DNA from: Bacteroidota bacterium
Lineage (GTDB): Bacteria; Bacteroidota; Ignavibacteria; Tepidaquicellales; Tepidaquicellaceae
NCBI GenBank assembly: GCA_018266875.1
Contig: JAFDZR010000035.1
Coordinates: forward strand, 1-46,304
Length of the DNA: 46,304 nt
Direction of reading: 5' to 3'
Below are positions 26,758 to 36,774 of this stretch, piece after piece (the stretch's first letter is position 1; every line of letters starts with the position of its first letter). Position numbers and translations under genes: made by a program. The notes below the pieces were generated by a model. It was not told the origin of the DNA and searched no databases. It saw nothing but the letters and a program-made list of their open reading frames with translations.

Positions 26758-27771
26758 ATGGCAAATCTTGAGATCCGCGGCATTACAAAAAAGTTTAACG
26801 ATACAACTGTCTTATCCGACTTGAATCTCGATGTTCGGCAGGGAGAATTCTTTTCAATAGTGGGACCGAGCGGATGCGGGAAGACAACTCTTCTGAGAAT
26901 AACAGCAGGACTTGAATTTCCCGACAGCGGAAAGATCTTAATTAATGATACTGATGTAACTGCATTACCTCCGCAGAAAAGAAAGACAGGAATAGTATTT
27001 CAGAATTATGCTCTGTTCCCCAATATGACAGTCAGTGAAAATATCGCCTATGGTCTCGAAATTTTAAAAACAGATAAATCCGTAATAAAAAACAAGATTG
27101 ATTCTGTTCTGGAAATTGTTTCTCTCTCTCATAAATTAAACAACAGTGTAACTTCACTCAGCGGCGGCGAACAGCAGCGTGTTTCCCTTGCGCGTGTGAT
27201 CGTCACAGAACCTGAACTTATTCTCTTTGACGAACCTTTATCAAATCTCGATTACGCTCTGCGGATCGAGACTCGTAACGAACTCAAACGACTACAGAGA
27301 GATGCCGGCATTACTTCAGTATATGTAACTCATGATCAGACGGAAGCGCTTGCTTTGTCAGACAGAATCGCCGTCCTTGATAAAGGAATTGTTCAGCAGA
27401 CAGGCACTCCCCATGAAGTATATTACGATCCGCGGAACAGCTTCACCGCAGGGTTTATCGGACATGCAAATTTGTTTGATGAAATAAATTCTGAAATTAT
27501 TTTTAATGTAAGAACTGGCCGTGGAAAATTTCTTGCCCTGCTCCCTGAAGAGATCCGGCCGGTTAAAAATGAAACGGATGGCAAAGGGATAATTACCGAT
27601 GTGCAGTTTACCGGTTTTTCAACAGAGTATTCTGTTCAAGTTAATGAAAAGATCATTAAAACACTTTGCGCTACAGCCTCCGAAGCGGAACATTTAAAAA
27701 CGGGAGATAAAGTCTCTCTGAATATTCTCAGTGTTAATGGTGAAAACAAATTAAGAATTCTTGATAAGTAA
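26758..27771 (+). CDS. ABC transporter ATP-binding protein (FbpC/PotA type)
   Basis: A 337-residue ATPase energising the importer. Walker A is GPSGCGKTT (36-44), the signature LSGGEQQR is at 134-141, Walker B LILFDEP at 154-160, followed by the D-loop SNLD and switch His in VTHDQTEA. The last ~110 residues form a TOBE-like regulatory domain (LLPEEIRPV and following). It ends 8 bases before the permease gene. The architecture matches iron(III), polyamine or phosphonate importers. Confidence 0.93.
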   Translation: MANLEIRGITKKFNDTTVLSDLNLDVRQGEFFSIVGPSGCGKTTLLRITAGLEFPDSGKILINDTDVTALPPQKRKTGIVFQNYALFPNMTVSENIAYGLEILKTDKSVIKNKIDSVLEIVSLSHKLNNSVTSLSGGEQQRVSLARVIVTEPELILFDEPLSNLDYALRIETRNELKRLQRDAGITSVYVTHDQTEALALSDRIAVLDKGIVQQTGTPHEVYYDPRNSFTAGFIGHANLFDEINSEIIFNVRTGRGKFLALLPEEIRPVKNETDGKGIITDVQFTGFSTEYSVQVNEKIIKTLCATASEAEHLKTGDKVSLNILSVNGENKLRILDK

Positions 27772-27779
27772 TTTTTTAC

Positions 27780-29453
27780 ATGAAAAAACTTTCAACGACA
27801 AATAAATTATTACTTGCTGCAATAATTTTTTTCACTGCAGGGTATATACTCTATCCGCTGATATCACTTATCAAAGAAAGCTTTACCTTACCTGACGGCA
27901 CTTTTGCTCCTTCCGCTTTTTTGAATGCATTTTCAAAATCTGCAGCATCAGCAACTTTTAATTCCGTGCTTCTTTCCGTTATCACAGTTGCAGGCAGTGC
28001 TTTGACAGGAATTTTGTTTGCTTATATTTTTCAGTATCACCGAATTCCATTTAAATCATTTTTCTCATCAGTCATTATTATTCCGGTTGCGACTCCGCCT
28101 CTTATAGGTGTCGTTGCATTTCTTTTTTTACTCAGTGAAAACGGTCTTATCTCAAAACTGCTGACATTTGTTTTCGGTATGAACGGTTCGTTTTTTAAAT
28201 TCAACGGATGGACTGCGATTATTATTATTCATATTTATTCATTCTATCCGATGTTCTATTTATTCGTTTCATCCGCTTTAAAAAAGATCGACGGCAATAC
28301 GATAGACGCATCCTATTCTCTCGGCGCTTCAAAGACAAAGACATTTTTTAGTGTGATCGTTCCTCAGCTAATTCCGTCAATGATCGGTGCTTCTCTTATA
28401 GTATTCATGGCAAGTATGGCTTCATTCTCGGCGCCGTTCATATTCGGAGGTTCAGAAAGATTTTTAACGACGGAAATCTATTCCGCAAAAATAAACGGAG
28501 ACAATTCTGCCGCATCTTCTCTTGCAGTAATGCTTACGGTCATTTCCATACTTTTCCTGCTGCTGCTCAGATGGTACAGGTCGGGGAAAACTTATGAAGT
28601 AAGATACAAAGGCACTCCGAGGACAGTGATCACCGGTCATAAAAAAGGTGTTAATATTTTAAGCTCGGTTTTTACGTTAATTTTTTCATTCTTAATTGTT
28701 CTGCCGATACTGACTTTGCTTTTTCTTTCATTCATTCCCGAAGGATCGCTTATGAGAAATTTCTTCTCGGAACCGTTCACAATAGGCAACTATACTAAGA
28801 TCTTCGGAGAAACGCAGTTCTTTGATCCGTTCATAAACAGTCTGCAGATGTCCGTAATTGCTGTTATCATTACTGTTATAATCGGTGTCGGCACGGCGTT
28901 TCTGATCGTAAAGAAAAATGTAAGAGGCGGAAATTATCTAGAGAGTATTTTATCACTGCCTTACGGCATTCCCGGAACCGTCATTGCGCTTGCATTCATT
29001 CTTTCATTTAATTTCCCAAGTGTTTTCACGGGATTCATCGCTCTCGTTGGTACGTTATGGATACTGCCGCTCGCCTACGCAGTCAGGAATCTTCCGATAC
29101 TGACGCAGTCTTCTATCTCGGGATTTCACTCAATTGATCCGTCACTTGAGGAAGCGTCATTTTCTATGGGCGCAAACGGATTCCGCACATTCAGAAAAAT
29201 CACCGGTCCCCTTATTTTTCCCGCAGTCTTAAACGGTGCGCTGCTTGTGTTTATTAACTCAATCGGAGAATTCGTATCAACCATCCTGCTGTATACCTAT
29301 ACTACAAAGACCATTTCTATAGAAATCTATTCTCAGTTAAGAATGTACAACACAGGAGCTGCAGCTTCCTACGGCATCATACTTTTCCTGATCGTAATGG
29401 TTGTTGTATATTTTTCGAGAAAGACTCTTGATAAATCGGTCGGAATAAGCTGA
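27780..29453 (+). CDS. Fused two-domain ABC permease (FbpB type)
   Basis: A 557-residue inner-membrane protein with two homologous permease halves, about 12 helices in all. Each half carries an EAA-type loop that docks with the ATPase: DASYSLGASKTKTFFSVIVP in the first and EEASFSMGANGFRTFRKITG in the second. Fused permeases of this kind are typical of FbpB/AfuB iron(III) and some phosphonate transporters. It completes the binding protein-ATPase-permease set started at 25540. Confidence 0.92.
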   Translation: MKKLSTTNKLLLAAIIFFTAGYILYPLISLIKESFTLPDGTFAPSAFLNAFSKSAASATFNSVLLSVITVAGSALTGILFAYIFQYHRIPFKSFFSSVIIIPVATPPLIGVVAFLFLLSENGLISKLLTFVFGMNGSFFKFNGWTAIIIIHIYSFYPMFYLFVSSALKKIDGNTIDASYSLGASKTKTFFSVIVPQLIPSMIGASLIVFMASMASFSAPFIFGGSERFLTTEIYSAKINGDNSAASSLAVMLTVISILFLLLLRWYRSGKTYEVRYKGTPRTVITGHKKGVNILSSVFTLIFSFLIVLPILTLLFLSFIPEGSLMRNFFSEPFTIGNYTKIFGETQFFDPFINSLQMSVIAVIITVIIGVGTAFLIVKKNVRGGNYLESILSLPYGIPGTVIALAFILSFNFPSVFTGFIALVGTLWILPLAYAVRNLPILTQSSISGFHSIDPSLEEASFSMGANGFRTFRKITGPLIFPAVLNGALLVFINSIGEFVSTILLYTYTTKTISIEIYSQLRMYNTGAAASYGIILFLIVMVVVYFSRKTLDKSVGIS

Positions 29454-29554
29454 TAGATCAGAAAATGATTTATTAAAATTGGAAATTACATATCCGTTAA
29501 AAAATCTATCCTCACCGCTGAGTCAATTATTATTCGGACTCTGCAGTTCATGAA

Positions 29555-30427
29555 TTATTTTATTAAACCTAATTTTCTAAATGCTTCTATAGTAATCTGA
29601 GGTCTTATTTTCGCAAAATTATCCATATTAAATCCTTTTTTCGATTCGATATTCGTTGCAAAATAAAAAACCTTACCTTCGGTTTCAACATATCCGACAA
29701 ACCATCCGAGATTTTTATTTCTGCTTTTAGCCCATCCTGTCTTACCGCTGAGTTTGTAAGAATCACTTTCTTCGATCAGCATAATTCTCTTCATTATCTC
29801 TGACGTTCGTGCAGAAACAGGAAGCCCGGATGTATAAAACTTTTTCAGAAAATCTATCTGCTGCATCTGTGAAATTTTTGAATCGCCTTCGAGCCAGAAC
29901 TTATCAATATTACTGCTGTCAACTGTTATATCTCCATAATCAAACTTATTTAAATATTCTTTCATTCTATCCACTCCGATCTCACGTGCGATCTGCTGAT
30001 AACACGGCACACAGGATAAACTGAATGCATCCTTTAAAATCAGATCCTGTTCCCACTGAGGAAGACTCCGTTTTTTACCGTCCCATTTATACATCGTGCT
30101 GTCATCTTTTGCTACGCCTGTCTCAAGCGCTATTATTGAATTCGGTATTTTAAATGTCGATGCCGGAAGATAACCCGTTGTGCTTCTTTCAAAATCATTT
30201 GAATAATAAACATCAGACTGCGGATCATATATCAACACACCTCCTGTAAGTCCAGCGCTGTCTATGATCATCTGAAAATCTGTTCGGTATTCTTCTTTAC
30301 TTCCGTCTTTGCTAACTTCTGATTTATTTTCCTTTAAATTTGTCTCATTTTTTGTTGTACATGAATAAAAGAAAGCAGCGATTAGTATTGTAAACAGATA
30401 AATTAAATGTGAATTACGTTTGATCAT
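29555..30427 (-). CDS. Class D (OXA-like) beta-lactamase lipoprotein
   Basis: A 290-residue serine beta-lactamase-fold protein. Ser90-Thr-Phe-Lys93 is the catalytic STFK motif, Ser138-Cys-Val140 the second motif, Tyr164-Gly-Asp166 replaces the usual YGN, and Lys229-Thr-Gly231-Trp is the KTG motif. Trp178 in DKFWLEG matches the tryptophan that stabilises the carboxylated lysine. A lipobox (AAFFYSC) predicts lipidation at Cys23 and membrane anchoring. It is flanked by converging genes and no mobile element, so it looks chromosomal. Whether it hydrolyses antibiotics is unknown. Confidence 0.88.
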   Translation of the reverse strand: MIKRNSHLIYLFTILIAAFFYSCTTKNETNLKENKSEVSKDGSKEEYRTDFQMIIDSAGLTGGVLIYDPQSDVYYSNDFERSTTGYLPASTFKIPNSIIALETGVAKDDSTMYKWDGKKRSLPQWEQDLILKDAFSLSCVPCYQQIAREIGVDRMKEYLNKFDYGDITVDSSNIDKFWLEGDSKISQMQQIDFLKKFYTSGLPVSARTSEIMKRIMLIEESDSYKLSGKTGWAKSRNKNLGWFVGYVETEGKVFYFATNIESKKGFNMDNFAKIRPQITIEAFRKLGLIK

Positions 30428-30498
30428 AAGGATATTTTAGAAATACAAAATTATATAAATTAAAGTTGAATACCAAAAAATTAATAAAACATCTGAAA

Positions 30499-32817
30499 TT
30501 ATTTAACAAGCAGCATTCTTTTTGTATCTATGATTCTTCCGTTACTGAACAGCGAGTAAAAATAAATTCCGCTTGCCAACCCGTTTCCGTCAAATAAAAC
30601 CGAATAGAACCCGGCATTCTTATTTTCATCCGCAAGAATCTTTACTTCGTTGCCAAGAACATCATACACGCTTAACTTTGTATGACAAGAATTACTTAAT
30701 TCGTAATTAATAACTGTCCGCGGATTAAAAGGATTAGGATAATTCTGTGAAAGTTTGAAATTTAAAGGTATTTCTATTGAGATTTTATTCTGAAGAAAAT
30801 AGTAATTGTAATTTCCATTATAATCAGTCTGCTTCAGCCTGTATTCATAGATACCGGAGGGCAGATTCAGATCATCATACAAATAATTAACCGGTGAAGT
30901 TGTAGTTCCGCTCCCTTTTACAAAACCCGCGGTAATCCATGATGATTGTCCGTTACTTTGAAAAGAATTCCTTTCAACAATAAATCCGGCATTGTTGATC
31001 TCATACACAGTACTCCACTTCAGCGTAACATTCCCACCGGATGAAAATGCATCAAATGACAAAAGTTCAACAGGTAACGGATTATCAACGTAAACATGCC
31101 TGTTGCAGATTCCCGTACCGCATGAATCATTCAGATTATAATACAAAACGAAATGCCCCGGGATATTGCCGGCATTAACAAATACGGAATCAGAATTTAC
31201 ATCTGATACAAGATATGCCTGTGTATTATCATAATTCGATAAAGTCCAGAAACCATTTTGGATGTCTGAAAAATATTTAACACCGGATTCTGAAGTTAAA
31301 ATATTTTCCGGACCGGATATGCTGCATGTTAAAGAGCTGCATTCAGAATTCTTCAGAACTGAAAACATTCCTGCCGAGTCAAGCGAGACAGCCAGATCAA
31401 GGTCACCGTCATTATCCAGATCGGCTGCTGCAAAGCCGTTTCCGCCGGATTTAACAAACACTGAACCGGATTCCGTGAAATTTCCGGATCCGTTATTTAA
31501 CATCAATCTGATCTGATTCAGGACATCATTTTTCTCGGCAATATCAATATCACCGTCTCCGTCGAAATCCCCAGTAATGTATTTTCCGTTCTGCCCGGGA
31601 AAATTCCTTTGGGTAAATGATGATGAATCATTTAAATAAATAATGTCAGGATTAATTAAAAAATCGATATAACCATTCCCATTCAGATCACCTGCGTCAG
31701 TTAATACGTTCGGATTTGAAATTGGGAAATCATAGTAGCTTTCAGGGAATGGGATTATTGAACTTAACAGATTGAGATAAAAACAATGACAGTTGAAAAT
31801 AAAATAATCATCAGCTCTGCCTTCTTTAAGCATATCAACTTTTCCGTCATTGTTATAGTCATTCAGAAGAATTCCAAGGTATGTGTGAAAAGATTCATAA
31901 ACGGGACAGCTGCAGTAGGAATTAAATAACGTACCTCCGCTGAAAACTGCATTTCCGTTATTCAATGCAAGATTAATATCAGCTACACCGAAAATTCCTT
32001 CAATGCCGCTGATCATATCTAAATATCCATCAGAGTTTATATCTGCATTATTTATATAAGTCCCGATCAGACCGTTAATTGAGGAATGCAAAGAAAAAAC
32101 TCCGTTCCCGTTATTTAAATAAACAGTAAAAGAAAAAACATCTGAATTATTTCTAGTTGTTGAAGCAATGTCAAGATCACCGTCCGAATCATAGTCACCG
32201 AAAATAATTTCGTTAAAAAAATTCTGATTATTCAAAAGAATGAAATCAGTTGAGTCCCCAAAATTACCTGAGCCGTCATTTTTCATAAGGACGATTTTAT
32301 TAATACCGGTCAAAAGTAATGCAAGATCAATATCATTATCATTATCAATATCACCTGCGATAATAGAACGAACCGCCCCGCTTCCTGAATTAAATATTCC
32401 GAAACGGTAAAAATTTCCATGACCGGATTCCGCTTCAGCAGTAAAGCTGTAATACAGACTGTCGGTCATATACCCGTTCATAGTCAGTACAGATCTTTTA
32501 ACTGACACAGTAATTTTTTCACCGCACTTAAAATCTGAAACCGGGTCCAGCACAGCGGTTCTGGTCACGGGATAGTATGTGACATTAAAAGGTATTGATC
32601 CGGAAAAATTTCCAAAGACACGGAAGCCGGATGTATTTATTGTCGAAGAATTCATTTCATTCTTAAAGACAATGGAAATGTTTGAATTCTTACTGACGTT
32701 TGTTGAATTTAATGCGGGGTTTACGCTTTCTATTGTGGAATTTACTGAAAAGGAAAAGGCAGTTGAATTAATTAATAAAACTAATAAAAACTGAATAAAC
32801 AAATACCGCTTTTTCAT
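30499..32817 (-). CDS. Secreted FG-GAP repeat protein with T9SS sorting domain
   Basis: A 772-residue surface or secreted protein. In order: signal peptide (KKRYLFIQFLLVLLINSTAFS), an Ig-like SbsA/Big_5-type domain (VNPALNSTNVSKNSNISIVF), and several FG-GAP/VCBS repeats with calcium loops such as DIDNDNDIDLALL, DYDSDGDLDIAS, DFDGDGDIDIAE and DLDNDGDLDLAV. The C-terminus is a type A T9SS signal (LSQNYPNPFNPRTVINYEL). I start it at ATG 32817, which has a strong AGGAGGT just upstream. The ATG at 32883 would add 22 residues before the signal peptide. Its ligand is unknown. Confidence 0.88.
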   Translation of the reverse strand: MKKRYLFIQFLLVLLINSTAFSFSVNSTIESVNPALNSTNVSKNSNISIVFKNEMNSSTINTSGFRVFGNFSGSIPFNVTYYPVTRTAVLDPVSDFKCGEKITVSVKRSVLTMNGYMTDSLYYSFTAEAESGHGNFYRFGIFNSGSGAVRSIIAGDIDNDNDIDLALLLTGINKIVLMKNDGSGNFGDSTDFILLNNQNFFNEIIFGDYDSDGDLDIASTTRNNSDVFSFTVYLNNGNGVFSLHSSINGLIGTYINNADINSDGYLDMISGIEGIFGVADINLALNNGNAVFSGGTLFNSYCSCPVYESFHTYLGILLNDYNNDGKVDMLKEGRADDYFIFNCHCFYLNLLSSIIPFPESYYDFPISNPNVLTDAGDLNGNGYIDFLINPDIIYLNDSSSFTQRNFPGQNGKYITGDFDGDGDIDIAEKNDVLNQIRLMLNNGSGNFTESGSVFVKSGGNGFAAADLDNDGDLDLAVSLDSAGMFSVLKNSECSSLTCSISGPENILTSESGVKYFSDIQNGFWTLSNYDNTQAYLVSDVNSDSVFVNAGNIPGHFVLYYNLNDSCGTGICNRHVYVDNPLPVELLSFDAFSSGGNVTLKWSTVYEINNAGFIVERNSFQSNGQSSWITAGFVKGSGTTTSPVNYLYDDLNLPSGIYEYRLKQTDYNGNYNYYFLQNKISIEIPLNFKLSQNYPNPFNPRTVINYELSNSCHTKLSVYDVLGNEVKILADENKNAGFYSVLFDGNGLASGIYFYSLFSNGRIIDTKRMLLVK

Positions 32818-32820
32818 AAC

Positions 32821-32827
32821 ACCTCCT
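32821..32827 (-). promoter_or_regulatory. Ribosome binding site fixing the FG-GAP gene start
   Basis: On the minus strand AGGAGGT sits 3 bases before the ATG at 32817. It is the strongest Shine-Dalgarno sequence seen in the window, where most genes lack one, and it decides this start over the upstream ATG at 32883. Confidence 0.75.
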
Positions 32828-32974
32828 TTTTCGTAAATATAATTAATCTGATCTGGCAATCCTATTAAATAAATTCTGAACAAGAAATTTAGGAGGATTT
32901 TACGCCGGAGTAGACTAACTGATTACATTAAAAAAAGTTTTAAGAATTCCGGTGAAAAGAAATTCAGGAAGGAT

Positions 32975-34465
32975 TTAAAAAGTGAATTTCCGTAATTCTT
33001 TTTCAGTCTCAATGATTTCCTTGATCTGTTCAAGAAACCATTTATCAATTTTTGTAGCCTGATACAATTCTTCAGTCGAAGCTCCTAAAAGATAAGCATA
33101 TCTTATATAAAAAATATTATCAGATCTAGGAGTCTGAAGTTTAGTCAGTGTTTTTAATTTGAGAGAATTTTTTTCTTCCGCATTCATTTCCGAAATGTAA
33201 TCAAATTCATATACATCTTTGCCATCCGCACCCAGTCCCGCTCTTCCGGTTTCAAGAGAGCGGATTGCTTTCTGTAGCGCTTCTCTGAAATTCCTGCCGA
33301 ATGACATGACCTCGCCGACTGATTTCATCTGAACGCCCAGAACGTCATTCTCCGGATTGGTTGACCTGAATTTATCAAAATCCCATCTTGGTATTTTCAC
33401 CACTATATAATCTATTACCGGCTCAAAGCATGACGGAGTTGTTTTTGTAATATCATTCGGAATTTCATCAAGCGTATAACCGACTGCAAGTTTTGCGGCA
33501 ATCTTTGCTATCGGAAATCCGGTGGCTTTGGAAGCAAGTGCGGAACTTCTCGATACACGCGGATTCATTTCTATGACGATCACTTTTCCGGTATCGGGAT
33601 TTACAGCAAACTGAATATTCGATCCGCCTGTCTCCACTCCGATCTCGGATATAATTTTTTTAGCTGCATCTCTAAGCTCCTGATACTGTCTGTCGCTTAA
33701 AGTCTGTGAAGGTGCGACAGTAATCGAATCACCGGTATGAACTCCCATCGGGTCCATATTTTCTATAGTACAGATCACAACAAAATTATCATTAACATCA
33801 CGCATGACCTCCAGTTCAAATTCCTTCCATCCAATCATTGATTCCTCAACCAGGACTTCATGTGTCGGAGATGCGTCAAGACCTTTGTTAACTAACGTTT
33901 CAAATTCTTCAATATTGTACGCAATTCCCCCGCCTGTTCCACCGAGAGTAAAAGAAGGTCTGATGATAAGCGGGAAACCTGTATTATCAGCAAATTCTCT
34001 TGCATCATCAAAACCCTTTACAAATTTTCCATTGGATACATTAAGTCCGATCTTTTTCATTGCATTGTGAAAGAGTTCACGTGATTCGGCTTTTCTTATG
34101 GAATCGACTTTTGCGCCGATGAGTTCGACATTGTATTTATCAAGAATACCTTTTTCAAAAAGATCCATGGCGGCATTCAGAGCAGTCTGTCCTCCCATGG
34201 TAGGAAGGATCGCATCGGGTTTTTCTTTGCGTATAATTTTTTCGATGTACGTGCTGTTGATGGGTTCAATATAAGTAGCGTCTGCTATTTCCGGATCTGT
34301 CATGATGGTCGCAGGATTGGAATTGATCAGAACCACTCTGTAACCTTCTTCCTTTAAAGCTTTAACAGCCTGAGTCCCTGAATAATCAAACTCACACGCC
34401 TGTCCGATCACGATCGGTCCGCTTCCGATAATCAAGATAGTTTTTAAATCAGTTCTTTTCGGCAT
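32975..34465 (-). CDS. carB: N-terminal half of carbamoyl-phosphate synthase large subunit
   Basis: This 496-residue protein covers only the carboxyphosphate half of CarB (full length about 1070). It has [20 protein letters not shown] at the start, [12 protein letters not shown] (ATP-grasp glycine loop), [20 protein letters not shown], and [20 protein letters not shown]. It ends in the oligomerisation region with [16 protein letters not shown] and a clean TAA. Continuing past the stop shows no CarB sequence, and the carbamoyl-phosphate half and carA are not in the window. Either CarB is encoded as two genes, as in some archaea and Aquifex, or this copy is truncated. It lies 38 bases downstream of ppk1 on the same strand. 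Confidence 0.92.
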   Translation of the reverse strand: MPKRTDLKTILIIGSGPIVIGQACEFDYSGTQAVKALKEEGYRVVLINSNPATIMTDPEIADATYIEPINSTYIEKIIRKEKPDAILPTMGGQTALNAAMDLFEKGILDKYNVELIGAKVDSIRKAESRELFHNAMKKIGLNVSNGKFVKGFDDAREFADNTGFPLIIRPSFTLGGTGGGIAYNIEEFETLVNKGLDASPTHEVLVEESMIGWKEFELEVMRDVNDNFVVICTIENMDPMGVHTGDSITVAPSQTLSDRQYQELRDAAKKIISEIGVETGGSNIQFAVNPDTGKVIVIEMNPRVSRSSALASKATGFPIAKIAAKLAVGYTLDEIPNDITKTTPSCFEPVIDYIVVKIPRWDFDKFRSTNPENDVLGVQMKSVGEVMSFGRNFREALQKAIRSLETGRAGLGADGKDVYEFDYISEMNAEEKNSLKLKTLTKLQTPRSDNIFYIRYAYLLGASTEELYQATKIDKWFLEQIKEIIETEKELRKFTF

Positions 34466-34503
34466 TTAAATAATTATTGGGGAAAAGATTTTTTATACAA
34501 AAA

Positions 34504-36648
34504 TCATGTATTCACTTCCGGTTTTTTATGAACTCCGTTCTGCGAGACTTTCTTTCTTAAATTTTCCTTCATTTCTTTTTCTGTTTTTATTACAGCTTTT
34601 TCAAGCAGATTTTCCTGGACATTTACTTTCTCAAATGGCATATCATTGAGTTTAAGAAAATCTTCCTTCCTGATATAACTTCCGTCGTTCAGCATTACCC
34701 ATGTTTTCTCAGTGTCAGTCAGATACAGTTTCAGAATATCAATAGTATCCTGCTTGATCCTTTTATCTTCTATGGGAAAAAATATTTCGACTCTTCTGTC
34801 AAAATTTCTCTGCATGATATCAGCGCTGCCGAAATAAAGTTTCGGATCCCCGTTATTATGAAAATAATATGCGCGGCTGTGCTCAAGGAATCTTCCAACG
34901 ATGCTGTAAACATTTATGTTATCGCTGAGATTTTTTACCTGGGGACGGAGTCTGCAAATACCTCTGGTAATAAGATCAATCCTGACACCGGCTTTGGATG
35001 CCTGATAAAGTTTCAGGATAACCTCTTCATCAACCATAGAATTATTCTTGAATAATAAATATCCGTTATTGTTTTCCCTGTGTGATCTGATCTCGTCATC
35101 TATAAGTTTAATGACCTTTCTCCTGAGATTGACGGGGGCAACAAGCAGTTTTACATAAGATCTTTGTTTGGAATATCCTGTCAGATAATTAAAAAGATTG
35201 GAAGCATCCTTGCAGAAATCCTGATCAGCAGTAAAGATACCGAAATCGGTATAAATCCTGGATGTAACGGAATTATAGTTTCCCGTACTCAGATGAAGAT
35301 ATCTTTTCATACCTTTCTTTTCTTTTCTGACAACGAGCGCCATTTTGCAGTGTGTTTTCAGACCGACAAGTCCGTAGACAACATGAACACCGGCATTTTC
35401 AAGTTCTTTAGCCCAGATGATATTGTTCTCCTCATCGAATCTCGCTTTTAGTTCCACGACTGCCGTAACCTGTTTACCGTTTTCAGCAGCTTCAATCAGA
35501 GACTTAATAATTAACGAATCTCCGCTGGTTCTGTAAAGAGTGAGCTTGATAGCATAAACATTCGGGTCTTCAGCCGCCTGCGCTATAAATTCACTGACGG
35601 ATGAAAATGAATAAAAGGGGTGATGCAGAAAAATATCCTGTTCAGAAATTGCCTTAAAAAAGTCTTCTTCATTTCTGAAAAAGGAAGATATTCTGGGAGT
35701 AAATCCCTTATACTTGAGATCCCTTTTTGAAATACCGTAAAGAGACATCAGATCACCGAGATTCAGAATCCCGTCAATTTTGTATATCTCATTATTTTCC
35801 GCATTAAGAACATTCTTCAGAAAGAATTGCAGTTTCTCGGGCATATTCCTGTCAATTTCCAGGCGCACAAGAATTCCAAGTCTTCTTTTCTTTACCTCTT
35901 CTTCTATTAGCGTAAGAAGGTCTGCAGCTTCTTCTTCTTCAAGCTCCAGATCAGCATTTCTGGTAATCCTGAAAGAATAAGTATCAAGAACTTTCATACC
36001 GGGAAATAATTTGTCGGCATTTTCCCTGATAATATCCTCAAGCAGAAGGAATTTATAATTATCTTCATCACTGATCTGATAGAACCTCGAAATATTATTG
36101 GGGATCTGAATAACACAAACTTTTTCCTCCATTACTTCAGTATCCGGATCATCAAGAATTATCGCCAGAGCGAGACTTCTGTTAATTAAATTCGGAAAAG
36201 GGTGAACATTGTCAATTGCAAGCGGGGTAAGTATCGGGAATAATTCCTGCTCAAAATATTTATCCGTATTCTCTTTCTGTTCGGAGTTAAGATCAGAATA
36301 ATTCAGGAATTCAATATTATTTTTTTTTAATTCAGGAATAATTTCATTGTTGAATATTCTATGTAGTTCTTCAACCTGAGGAGTCAGAACTTCAAAGATC
36401 CTGTCCATTTGTTCATGAGGAGTAAGACCGTCAGTAGAAAGTTCATTCACCTGACTGTTTAGCTGACGTTTAAGACCGGCAAACCTGATCATGAAAAACT
36501 CATCGAGGTTAGTGCTGAAAATGGAAAGGAACTTCATCCTTTCAAGCAATGGCTGAGAAGAATCTTTGGCTTCTTCCAGAACTCTTTTGTTGAATTCTAT
36601 CCAGCTTAATTCCCTGTTTAAAAAAAAATCTGATTTATTTTTTGCCAT
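34504..36648 (-). CDS. ppk1: Polyphosphate kinase 1
   Basis: A 714-residue PPK1 that makes polyphosphate from ATP reversibly. The N-domain opens with FFLNRELSWIEFNKRVLEEA. His433 in LKTHCKMALVVR aligns with the autophosphorylated histidine of E. coli PPK (His435), and His590 in LEHSRAYYFHN with the second active-site histidine (His592). HLSTGNYN and FGSADIMQRNFDRRVE are further family motifs. Length is normal. It shares a 126-base divergent upstream region with the secreted protein at 36775. Confidence 0.96.
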   Translation of the reverse strand: MAKNKSDFFLNRELSWIEFNKRVLEEAKDSSQPLLERMKFLSIFSTNLDEFFMIRFAGLKRQLNSQVNELSTDGLTPHEQMDRIFEVLTPQVEELHRIFNNEIIPELKKNNIEFLNYSDLNSEQKENTDKYFEQELFPILTPLAIDNVHPFPNLINRSLALAIILDDPDTEVMEEKVCVIQIPNNISRFYQISDEDNYKFLLLEDIIRENADKLFPGMKVLDTYSFRITRNADLELEEEEAADLLTLIEEEVKKRRLGILVRLEIDRNMPEKLQFFLKNVLNAENNEIYKIDGILNLGDLMSLYGISKRDLKYKGFTPRISSFFRNEEDFFKAISEQDIFLHHPFYSFSSVSEFIAQAAEDPNVYAIKLTLYRTSGDSLIIKSLIEAAENGKQVTAVVELKARFDEENNIIWAKELENAGVHVVYGLVGLKTHCKMALVVRKEKKGMKRYLHLSTGNYNSVTSRIYTDFGIFTADQDFCKDASNLFNYLTGYSKQRSYVKLLVAPVNLRRKVIKLIDDEIRSHRENNNGYLLFKNNSMVDEEVILKLYQASKAGVRIDLITRGICRLRPQVKNLSDNINVYSIVGRFLEHSRAYYFHNNGDPKLYFGSADIMQRNFDRRVEIFFPIEDKRIKQDTIDILKLYLTDTEKTWVMLNDGSYIRKEDFLKLNDMPFEKVNVQENLLEKAVIKTEKEMKENLRKKVSQNGVHKKPEVNT

Positions 36649-36774
36649 AGTACTAAGTTAATTTTTAAACACAAGATTTTCTATGCATTTTTTTTTTATA
36701 CTATATGACTTGCATTAGATTTATATCATAACGAAATTTACTTACCCCAAAATTTACGAATTAAAAATTACTTT

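Noticed and set aside
32818..32883. Upstream ATG for the FG-GAP protein
   Set aside because: It would put 22 residues ahead of a complete signal peptide, and the strong ribosome binding site sits before the ATG at 32817.
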